64,000 nt of DNA, taken from assembly GCA_009760855.2 (NCBI GenBank), contig WPIO01000024.1, forward strand, positions 4,936,001 through 5,000,000, read 5' to 3'. The notes under the pieces were generated by a model. That model did not search any database. It was not told where the DNA came from and saw only the letters and a program-made list of their open reading frames with translations. A program made the translations under genes and the position numbers. Each line of letters opens with the position of its first letter. The stretch's first letter is position 1. The DNA is from Cristatella mucedo (taxonomy: Eukaryota; Bryozoa; Phylactolaemata; Cristatellidae). Shown here piece after piece: positions 55,631-64,000 of this stretch.

Positions 55631-56152
55631 ATGTCACGTGCACGCGTGTCCAACGACTGTCCGCGGAATGCCACACCCACACACGAACGGAGCGATCAAT
55701 CTGAGCAAGAGCGAATGGCCGAAATCAACCGCTATCTCCAAGCAGCGACGGACGACAGCAGCCCTTTACCCATCTTGGATTTAAGCGATTTGATCGACTT
55801 CAGCAACGATTGCTTCACTACCATCCGATCTGTGCAGACGCCCGACCTGGAAGCCCTCCTGTCCTTCAGCCCCTTACCGCCAGCAGATGCTGGTATTCCT
55901 TTGGCGGACTCTTCTCTAGAGGCGCAGCCTGCAGCTGTCTTTTACGCAGAAGAGGTGACAACGCGAAACTCGCCGCCACGTCAGTTGGTGTCGCAAAATG
56001 AGCCTTCGACAAAATCCCACTCGGTCGAGTATTGCCGCGGCCCGTCGCCCGCGCCCCGCCTCCACCAGGGCATCCAGCCGGAAGAGCCGACGGCGGCGAC
56101 GGCGGCTTGCCCTTCTGCGACGGTACAAGCCGACGAAAGGCCAGCGCAGCAG
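55631..56152 (+). CDS. Exon 1 of the unrecognised gene
   Basis: Ends GCGCAGCAG at 56152, followed by the donor GTACTCG. The frame would otherwise stop five codons later (56171). The 174 residues include the acidic patch. Confidence 0.65.
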
Positions 56153-59100
56153 GTACTCGAATATGGCCGCTAGCTTGATATGGCGATTCTCGCGCTTTTT
56201 AGCGACCGCGCTCGTTGACCTGAAGTGCCGATGCGTAACAGTTCCAGGACAGTGCTTCCGCTCAGCTTGCGGACGGCCACGCCGCGGATGCCGATCGAAG
56301 CACGCCTGCTGCAAACGCGGCTTCAAGGAAACGCGGCAGCAAGCGAGCCGGCGCCCTCAAGGCGACGCAGGGCAAAACTAGGCGCAAGAAGTCTGCCACG
56401 CAGGAAACAGTCGGTCAGCACGCGGTCGCACGGCCGGCGGAGAAGGAGTGGTCAGGCGGGGGCCGCCAGTCGGGCGGCCCGTATCCTGCTGGTCCAGCGG
56501 GCGTGCACTCGGGCTTCGGCGAGTACTATTCATCCGGCGGCAATTACCGTCACCTAATGCCGCCTTCGAACGCAGCGTCGGCGGCCAGCGGCGAGGAGCA
56601 AGCGCTCCGCTTTCTTCCCTACTACTCGAGAGGCGGAGGCAACGATCGCATGCATTACTACGGCCGCCTGTGCGAATGCTGCAATCCGAGCGCGGCGGCG
56701 GCCGCTGCCGCCGCCGCCTCCAACTATAGCTCGACTGCGGAGCCGGGGACGTCGGCAAGATACGCTCGCTACCACCCCTACGCAGGCCGCTCGTCGCCGA
56801 CGCAATGGCCGGCGCATCGCGTGAGCGCTGCGCCCGATGCGCAGCTTCTGCACCTTCACTCGCGCCCGGGCGTGCCTTTCGAGGGAGGCGACAATGGCTA
56901 CAGGAGCACGTCCGGCTGGGCTGCGCCGCTGGACGCTCAGCCGCTGGAGCACTACAGCTTGCAGCAAACGACGTCGGCGAGGTCTTATCCTCCACCTTCG
57001 GCTCAGTACTCGGCGTTTCTTGCGGATAGCGGGCCGCCGCCAGCGCCGCCGCCGTATGCTACTGGCACGCTGGCTGCAGAATATTCTCACGAGTTTCAGC
57101 AGGTAAGCGGCGCGATTGTTTCTCCCTCTGTGTGCTCTTTTAAAGGACGCTTCGCAGTTGCTGTTCGGTTTGCTGAGAAGTTTTGCGGACCTATGTTATC
57201 CCTCTCATGTACACGAACTAATTGCAAACAAACGTATTAATTGACAGATAACGTTAAGTTCAATTGCGTCATGCTAGCATTTATTTCAACCGTGATAATG
57301 AATGCTGCGGTTTTTTTAAATCCACATGCCTTGGTCCTAATCGTGAAATATTCTCGTAATATATGGTAAGCAAAAACGATTTCTAAATATATATGAGTCG
57401 AGCTGAGACCCAATAAACCCAGATTTAACCAAAATTCACTTGGAGAACTATAGCACAGAGCTGACTTAAATGGTCCGATTTTATGGCAGTAGAAATTATA
57501 ACACGTGCAAGGAATGCAATAGCGATGGCTCTGGTGGGTAGCTGGCGAATGATATTTCATTCTTATCACTGGTATTAAGAGAGGAACATACGAATCCAAA
57601 AACCTAAGTTTGAATCGCTCGACACGATAGCTTAAACTTTATTAACCCCAGCCGCATCATTGTACTTCATGGAAAGTTTAGCTTTACATCTGAATAAGTA
57701 AAGGTTGGGCGAATCTTAAAATCATCAATTAATTAGAAAATGTAAGGCGCCTAGAAAGAGATTAAGTGATTTGAGGGAGCTTTGTAAAGTGTATTATTAT
57801 TGTTAATATTGAAAACCTCTAGCTTTCCAACTGTCAGACGTGACACTGGTCCAGCTTTGACGTTAGTCTCCAAAGGGTACAATAAGGAAAATACTTTTCA
57901 GCCCCGATAGGTGCCTGCTGCCAGAAAAAGTGCTAATAAAAGGTCAAATTTGGCGAAAACAATTTAGCTTTTACGTGCGGCTTCACTTCCAAGACTCCAA
58001 GGTGAGAGACTGGCGGTGGTGCAGATGCGAAGCCAGAGCCTGATTTGCTCAGAGCTGATCGAGATCGGTGCGCTGTGAAACAGTTGATTCTATTATCCTG
58101 AGGTGAATGGGCAGCGGCAGGTGCCCCCCTTTGAGAGGCTGCCATCCTCATGGTTTCTGGCTTTCAATTGGTTTACTGGACAGTCAATGCCAATTAATTG
58201 ATTAATAGATGAACGGGCCTGAATACTCCTTGGCAAATCTTGAATAGAACCTGGGATATTTTGACCTCGCACATATTGACGCACAGTTCAGCCGGGTGAT
58301 GACAAGTGGTTCGCTTTCAAAGATATTACCTGCTCGCCGTCGACTCGCTGTACTCGCCGTTTCTAGAAAAGAACTTGTATGAATAGCTAACAGATGCGGC
58401 ATCCATAACGATCTGTGCCGAGTGCAGACGTAAAATTTTCACCACCTGCAAATTAATTTATATACTTGTAGCTGATTTGAGAGCCTTATTTGCAGAGCTG
58501 CAGATGAGCTTTAACGGCAATCACCACCACTTGCACTGGGCAATAAAGGATTGCCCAGTGCAGGATTAAAACCCACAAACTTGGTCGTGAAGGGCAAACA
58601 CCTTACTCTTGGGCTAGGATTCAATCGTAGGATCGCTCCCGAGCACAAAAAACCTGCATAATCATGGCGCAGGTGGTCATAACTACGCATTAGCTTATAC
58701 ATTCGAACGTAGGAGCCATTAAAGAGCAACCATTCATTCATTCATTTATTCAGCGCTTTTAGCATCTGATAATACAGCTTTATTTGATTTGGCGTGAATC
58801 TGTCACTTGTGAGCGTTGTAGTTACCTTTCCACACAGTTTGCAATGATTTTTTCACGGAAATTATCGTGACGCAGCTACGTTAAAGTCAATAGATAGCGT
58901 CGTGCAAGCTGATATTCGCAGAAGAATTTCCTGTCACGTTGCTTTGCCTAGATTCAGTCGCTTTTCTAAAATTTCTCCATCTCGTCAGAAGTCAGCTTTC
59001 TCAGGCCACACCGTTTGCACAGCAAACACCCGTCGAGGATCTCTCTCTAAGCTCCTTCGAGCGACTGGGCCTAAATGTTAAAACTATCTACTCAACGGCG

Positions 59101-60575
59101 ATGCGTTATTGGAATGTACCCAAGCTCGCCGGGCGCGAGAGAAACTGGCGTCTTCTTGTGGGTGCATTGCTCTGACAAGATTTGAGTATGACGCCGCCGC
59201 GGTTCCGCTTACATCCTACTTTTTAAAGCTTGAACGATTTGCACAAGCGCAAAATTAAAATGCTCGAGTGGACATTGTCCTAGCAAGCAAGGCTGAAGGT
59301 AAATTTAGCTGATCAAACAGCCCCGTGTATATAGCGGTAGTAGCGCCTTAATGGAAAACATCCGATTGCAGTGAGCAGTACAGAATTGCCAGCTGCAGGA
59401 CTCGAAGCCAGGACCTGGGTCATGAAAAGCGAGCACCGTAACCGAGCTCTAGCCGAGTCAGCGTCTTAGTTTTCTTTCTAAGGCTTGATGGAAACTTAGT
59501 AATGAGCTGATGGTCTGCACTAACTTATCCTATCTGACTACTCATGAATGCCTCTAAATAACGGGCTACCTTGTTTTTTGCTTTGTAGCCGTGGAGGTTC
59601 AACGATTCAGCTGCACCTCGTTACCTCAATCACGAGTACAGAACGAAGCCGGCACTAATGGTACCGAACCACTACTCGCACGCAAGTGCATCAAACGAAT
59701 ATAGTGACGTAATGCGTCCAGTCATTCCATATTCTCGTTCTCACTCGACCGCCATCCTGCCAGCAGAAAGCTCTCTACCTAATCAGTTGCCCCTTCACGT
59801 TGTCCAGCAAAATCATTTGCAAGCCCAGAGACTGCATTACACGGGAATGTCGCCAATACAAGCCACCGCTCAGAGCTCACCAGCTGTGATGCCGTCGTGT
59901 GACTATGGACACGTGTCGGCGCAAGCTGCTCTTGAAGGCTTCGGAGGGGGTGAAGTCTATCCCGGTTCTACCGGCCGCCATTACGGAGCTATTCAAGGGC
60001 AAACGCTAGGGTATCAAGATGGAAGTCAGGCAATTTACTGGCAAACTCAGCTGAACTGCGACAGCACCGCGAAGGAATCCATTCAGAAAGACCTGGATCT
60101 AGTAGCCTCGTCGTCGTTCTCCTTATCTTCACTTAACCAATTGACTCGAATCGACAGCAGTGGCAACGATCCGGCTGTAGTTGGGTCGTCGCTTCGTAAG
60201 TACACGGCCTCTAACGCTTACAACATGGTGAAAGGCTCTCAATATTCGGCAGGATTGTCGGGCAACACAATTTGCGCACCTCAACTAAGCGACGGTGCAG
60301 CAGCATACAATGGGCGTCAGCAACTACCTGCGATCCGAGAAGTACAACAAGCGGGAAACAAGATGCCGTATCCGTGGCCGCCTGTGACCGGCAGAGCAGC
60401 CATCGAACCGCTAAGCTATGCAGCTCCGGAAGAACCTCTTGGTGCTGCAAGCGTAGCCACGCATCGCCCGGACTCTTGGCTGGTTAGCCAGCCGGGAATG
60501 TCATTGCAAAATGATCCTTCAAGCGGCTTCAATCCCAAACGGAGTTCTGCCGCCTCATTTTATCAATACTCGTAA
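55631..60575 (+). CDS. Unrecognised three-exon gene, low-complexity probable nuclear protein
   Basis: Coding exons 55631-56152, 56248-57102 and 59589-60575 join with phase 0 at every junction to encode about 787 residues. Residues 41-86 are acidic and hydrophobic (SPLPILDLSDLIDF, then PDLEALLSFSPLPP), like an activation domain. Basic clusters follow at about residues 201-222 (RKRGSKR ... KTRRKK), like a bipartite nuclear signal. The rest is rich in Ala, Ser, Tyr, Gln, Pro and Gly, with an Ala run after CECCNPS. I see no enzyme, DNA-binding or membrane motif. The start is the first ATG after a stop at 55562; an acceptor-like TTTTTATAG at 55596-55604 allows an upstream exon. A broken copy of its last exon lies near 45.6 kb. 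Function unknown; a transcription-related protein is the best guess, not shown. Confidence 0.72.
56153..56247 (+). other. Intron 1, 95 bases
   Basis: GTACTC at the 5' end and AACAGTTCCAG at the 3' end. All three frames contain problems when read through, whereas removing it keeps one frame open. The polypyrimidine tract is weak. Confidence 0.6.
56248..57102 (+). CDS. Exon 2 of the unrecognised gene
   Basis: 285 residues, beginning DSASAQLADG and ending AEYSHEFQQ before a consensus donor CAG-GTAAGC. Very GC-rich. Antisense frames here are shadows. Confidence 0.75.
57736..57810 (+). mobile_element. LINE A 3' tail in intron 2
   Basis: TGTAAGGCGCCTAGAAAGAG, the arm AGGGAGCTTTGTAAAGTG and an ATTATTATTG tail. 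Minimal insertion in gene orientation. Confidence 0.75.
58512..58625 (-). mobile_element. SINE family B fragment in intron 2, antisense
   Basis: The reverse strand shows GTGGTGGTGATTGCC, a B-box-like GTGGGTTTTAATCCTG and an A-box-like AAGGTGTTTGCCC. It is diverged, with the order matching family B. Confidence 0.6.
59328..59470 (-). mobile_element. tRNA-like SINE fragment in intron 2, antisense
   Basis: The minus strand has GCTCGGTTACGGTGCTCGCT and GGCTTCGAGTCCTGCAGC spaced like A and B boxes. The body is too diverged to place firmly in family A or B; the end resembles B (CCGCTATATACAC). Confidence 0.5.
59589..60575 (+). CDS. Exon 3 (terminal coding exon) of the unrecognised gene
   Basis: 328 residues then TAA at 60573. 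Begins PWRFNDSAAPRYLNHEY after the acceptor GCTTTGTAG. It is Ser/Gln/Tyr/Ala-rich, with the C-terminal block REVQQAGNKMPYPWPPVTGR, which is the part retained in the 45.6 kb copy. It ends SFYQYS. Confidence 0.78.
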   Translation, partial: PWRFNDSAAPRYLNHEYRTKPALMVPNHYSHASASNEYSDVMRPVIPYSRSHSTAILPAESSLPNQLPLHVVQQNHLQAQRLHYTGMSPIQATAQSSPAVMPSCDYGHVSAQAALEGFGGGEVYPGSTGRHYGAIQGQTLGYQDGSQAIYWQTQLNCDSTAKESIQKDLDLVASSSFSLSSLNQLTRIDSSGNDPAVVGSSLRKYTASNAYNMVKGSQYSAGLSGNTICAPQLSDGAAAYNGRQQLPAIREVQQAGNKMPYPWPPVTGRAAIEPLSYAAPEEPLGAASVATHRPDSWLVSQPGMSLQNDPSSGFNPKRSSAASFYQYS

Positions 60576-61385
60576 CGTTGAAGTGGCGCGGCATATGGAA
60601 CTGTGTCAAATCGAGGAGCCCTGCCTGACCGGCTAATGTCCTTCATTAAGCTTAATGCAATGACGATAGTTAGCTGACTATCCAATATGAGATTCAACTT
60701 CTTTACGCTTGTGATTGTGATCCTGCTGCAAAGCTTGTTGAAGCGCACCAAGTTCTGAATTTTTAGGTGCGGATTTTTGTAATTGTTCGGGCGTTAGTGT
60801 ATGGATGCAAAAGCAAAAGTTGTTTGTTATCTGATTATAAAACTATTTTGATAAGCACTCTTATATATTTGTGGTTTACTTAAAACAATTCATCGGGAGC
60901 TTTGCGGTCAGCACTCTGAGTAAAAGAGAAATATTTCTGTATCACGAAAGTCTTTAAAATAGATGTACTACTTTACGATGGTCATATTACTTCCAAGAAC
61001 GCCGCAATTGCAGACACTTGAAAAACTGCTTACTCTTTAATTAAAGTAAGTTTCTGTTAGCATTGACAATGTTCCGAAGATGAAGTTCATTCTTTTAAAA
61101 TATTGCATGCAAATAGAGCAATCTGGTCGGCATGGTCAGTCTGCGAACTTTAAGGGGACATAAATATCAGCCTAACTATGTTGATTGCCACGATCTTTAT
61201 ATTAAGACAAGAAAAAATGGGTTTTGAGAATGTTAACCAGTCCGTGCGTATGTAGTTTGTATGTGCTCTCTGGCAAACGCAAGCATCACTAGGGCTGTGA
61301 GCTATCACTGGCTTGTCCCTGCAATTCGCTCCTGCTTGAATTGTTCTGCCTAGGACGAAAAATGAGCTGCAGACCGCCGTAAATA
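60576..61385 (+). other. Probable 3' UTR and flank of the gene
   Basis: The first ~320 bases are mirrored in the broken copy near 45.4 kb. No AATAAA is seen; an ATTAAA variant lies at about 61040. Confidence 0.45.
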
Positions 61386-61505
61386 ATGTATATATATACA
61401 TGTATATATATATATATACATATATGTATATAAATGCACATACGTTTATATATATATATATATATATATCTGCGTAAGTATGTGTATATAAATAAGATAT
61501 ATATA
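61386..61505. repeat. (TA)n-rich microsatellite
   Basis: Interrupted TA/TGTATA runs over about 120 bases. Confidence 0.9.
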
Positions 61506-62685
61506 CACATGTGCTTTACGAGCTCCACTTTCGCTCATTCATCACCAGCCGAACACTGTTGAAACATCAAAACATCAGTTGAAAAAAACATCAGTTGAAG
61601 ACCTTAGAAGGGCTCTGAGCTTTGAGTTTTAGACTTTAGAACTTGCTTTCCTTTCGCATGAATGATGAGCTTCAATTTGGTTTCTGACTCGGTGCACTTC
61701 TTTCTGGCGGTACTACGAGCCAACGTCAAGGCTAATTACTTTCTACGCTCTCCTCCTGAAACAGACGCTCCACTCGATTTTCTTTATTTCTTGGAAAGAA
61801 TGTGCTGGCTCCTTTAGAAAAATAGGCTGCACAGACCTCGACCATTGTAAAGGAACTCGCTGGCGTCACAGCCGCTAAATTAACCAAGACTAAGAATTGC
61901 CTGCCTCTTACGTAAGTCTTACAGACCCCCTCTAGGGAACCTATCCTAAATGTGCTCGCTAGATGCGTGCCTCGCTATCAGGCTTTCTAGCTCAATCTAA
62001 AAAATAAAATGGTGGATTGTCTCCGGAAAAAAACAAGCTGAATTTTAGCACCAAAGGCGCCAGGATCAAGAAGCTTGTAGAAGCATTTTCTCTCAGCTCG
62101 TAAACGAGGCTCAAGCCTGAAGTTTGTAGGTACTGGGCATTTAGGGGGCTGAAGCTGAAGTGGTATCTTAAAGAAAGGATGGATCCTGCGGGATTATGAC
62201 CTTTAGCCGCGGCTGCCTTTAGCCTGGTCTCTTGGCCTCTTTGGCCTGATCTATGGGCACTTTAGAACCTCTAGCAATCATCCCCTACCATTAATAATTA
62301 CTTGCAGCAGGGAAAGTTAAACGAAAATCACAATGATATCATTAATTCCACGTCAATAGTCGTCGTGTATGCCACTCACAGACTTGCGGCGTATTAGAAA
62401 CCGGGTAATTTTTTCGCACCTGTAAAATAGTGTCCCCTTGATGTGCTACTAGAACATTTCGCAGCTTCCGGTGGTCTATTGCAATCGCAGCTCCTGATCT
62501 GGGCTTCAGCATCGATGCTCTCAAGCGGACACCTAACTGTCCAGGTCCAAAATTAAATTCACGAGCAGGACGTAGACGTCATCCGTAAGCCTCAACATTT
62601 GGGAAAAGACAATAGCAGTGTCCTGCTCCATTAGGTTTCACTATAATCGTATGCGTTAGAAATTTTGACATCTCACGGTCTGTAT
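61506..62685. other. Unassigned
   Basis: About 1.2 kb without ORF above 60 codons or a recognised repeat. Confidence 0.4.
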
Positions 62686-63345
62686 AATAATAATATAATA
62701 ATAATGCACTTGATAAAGCGCCCTCAGAGAACTAAATCTCTTTCTAGGCGCTTTACATTTGCTGCAAAGGGAAATGCAATTGAATGGTAAGTAAAATCAT
62801 GCTTGAAAAACAAACAAAATGAATAACATGGTAAGGGGTGACATGCACAGGGTCAGCATGCAAATGTGGTTAGTGGCAGCATGCACAGTGTCAGCATGCA
62901 TAAGCACGTGAAGGACGAATCACAGGGACCCACTAAAAGCTGTCCTAAATAGATGTGTTTTTAAGTTTCTTTTAAATGTGGTCATGTCAGGGGATTTTCT
63001 GACGCAGGTCGGGAGGGAGTTCCAGGCTTTGGGAGCATACGAACTAAATGCACGGTCTCCAAAGGATTTAAGGTTTGTACAGGGTATTTCTAGACTGTTG
63101 GATTCCGAAAAGCGGGTGGTACGATGCTTGGCCTGATGGGGGAGTATATCTGAGAGATCGGCTGGAGCCATAGAATGAAGGGACCTAAAAGTGAGCGACA
63201 AAACCTTGAAGTCAATCCGTTGCTTGACTAGTAGCCAGTGCAGGTCGGCGAGAAGTGGAGTAATGTGGCAACTGCGACGCTCACGACAGACAAGCCTAGC
63301 TGCAGAGTTTTGCACTAGCTGCAGTCGCCTGATCGCACATGAATA
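62686..63345 (-). mobile_element. LINE A 3' fragment, antisense, young
   Basis: AATAATAATAATG tail, perfect hairpin (AAAGCGCCCTCAGAGAAC...TCTTTCTAGGCGCTTT) and an intact C-terminal ORF end. Its 5' edge lies at GATCGCACATG, followed by a small ATACATGA repeat. Confidence 0.9.
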
Positions 63346-63348
63346 CAT
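62920..63348 (-). pseudogene. LINE A C-terminal ORF, open
   Basis: About 140 codons without interruption: RRLQLVQNSAARLVCRERRS, VKQRIDFKVLSLTFRSLHSM, the APKAWNSLPTCV block and a terminal THLFRTAFSGSL. The reverse transcriptase core is absent because of 5' truncation, so the ATG at the edge is accidental. Confidence 0.88.
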
Positions 63349-64000
63349 GAATACATGTATACATTTCTGTTATGCTCGTCGTTTTTTTTAAAGAGTGGGC
63401 TGCGTTTTTTAGATTGCACTCGAATAACTAATAAAAATCTCTTAGCTATCTTAAGAAATTACGGTATATTTAAGCTGATTAGTCATCTTATATCAACTTT
63501 ACCTATTGCTCATTTGAAACGTCAAAGCCAAAATTGGCTCACTTTTTTGCATAAGGCTATATATTACTGAACCTCTACATGTCTAAGGAGCTGGCAATTC
63601 ATGACACACTATCATAGAATTTATTAAAGGAAGCTCTCAAAACTCTTTAAAACTACCACTATACTGAGTCAGGATTACTTCAAACGCGTTGCAGTAGCAA
63701 AGCCTTTGAAGTGGTCGTTGCAGACGAGTGATCGCTAGCTACGGTGTGGCTGGCACCTCGTGATTGCCCATGTGATTGCTCGTGATTGCTCTTGATTGCT
63801 CGTGATTTCCCGTGTGATCGCCAGCAGCTGCAACTTCGAATTGGCGTAGGGCAACGGCAGCAGGTTATAGCAATCAAGACAAGCCATAGCTTAATAACAA
63901 ATCCTTGAGTTTAACATATCGCTTTACATTCTACAACCAATGGAGGCGCCACAATACCATGAGGACGTAATGCAGTTGATATGCATAGCATCCCCCTCTG
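63346..64000. other. Unassigned; small decamer repeat
   Basis: A run of CGTGATTGCT-type units lies at about 63758-63823. The rest shows nothing recognised. Confidence 0.5.

Larger units (their letters stand above)
57103..59588 (+). other. Intron 2, about 2.5 kb, with repeat insertions
   Basis: Starts GTAAGC and ends TTTTTTGCTTTGTAG. It is AT-rich compared with the exons and carries a LINE A tail (57736-57810) and two antisense tRNA-like SINE fragments (58512-58625, 59328-59470). Confidence 0.7.

Noticed and set aside
55916-57090. Antisense ORFs opposite the exons of the three-exon gene
   Set aside because: They are Arg/Ser-rich shadows of GC-rich sense exons whose splice phases fit the plus strand.

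Overview
This 64 kb window is nuclear DNA from an animal. Reading frames are short and broken, introns can be inferred, simple repeats are abundant, and the sequence is crowded with LINEs, tRNA-derived SINEs and a hAT-type MITE. There are no bacterial-style operons, rRNA genes, CRISPR arrays or convincing stand-alone tRNA genes. Base composition is mosaic: AT-rich intergenic DNA is broken by CpG-rich islands near 19.5-20.1 kb and 47.1-50.1 kb. The species cannot be fixed from the sequence. L2/CR1-group LINEs together with a SPIN-like hAT MITE suggest an invertebrate; from general knowledge a mollusc or other spiralian fits, but this is only inference.

Summing my own intervals, retroelements cover about a third of the window. 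LINE family A (L2-like, ending in TTA/TAA repeats) has copies of many ages on both strands. The largest runs from about 28.0 to 32.3 kb on the minus strand and is split by a second family A copy. LINE family B ends in short CATTA-type repeats and occurs near 6.9, 9.4, 11.4, 13.3, 16.0, 21.2, 38.0 and 53.2-55.3 kb. SINE family A has a tRNA-like head and a 3' tail matching the LINE A tail, so LINE A probably mobilises it. SINE family B is a second tRNA-related family with a different body. Two SPIN-like MITEs lie at 18.1 and 38.8 kb.

The best cellular gene lies at 55.6-60.6 kb on the plus strand. Three exons join in phase 0 at all four splice sites to give about 787 residues. The product is low-complexity, with an acidic N-terminal patch and basic clusters, so it is probably nuclear; I do not recognise the family. 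The CpG-rich block at 47-50 kb upstream may hold its promoter and non-coding first exons. A second candidate is a single-exon ORF at 33.0-33.9 kb with one C2H2 zinc finger. A weaker GC-rich ORF lies at 5.1-5.5 kb.

The most unusual items are these. (1) A roughly 966 bp non-coding element at 26.5-27.5 kb is bounded by two identical 111 bp direct repeats. (2) A broken copy of the last exon and 3' flank of the 55-60 kb gene lies near 45.35-45.95 kb on the minus strand, fused to a LINE A 3' end, as an RNA template switch would produce. (3) A duplicated segment of about 1.5 kb (17.5-19.2 and 23.05-24.56 kb) carries different later insertions in each copy, one of them a SPIN-like MITE with a clean 8 bp target duplication.
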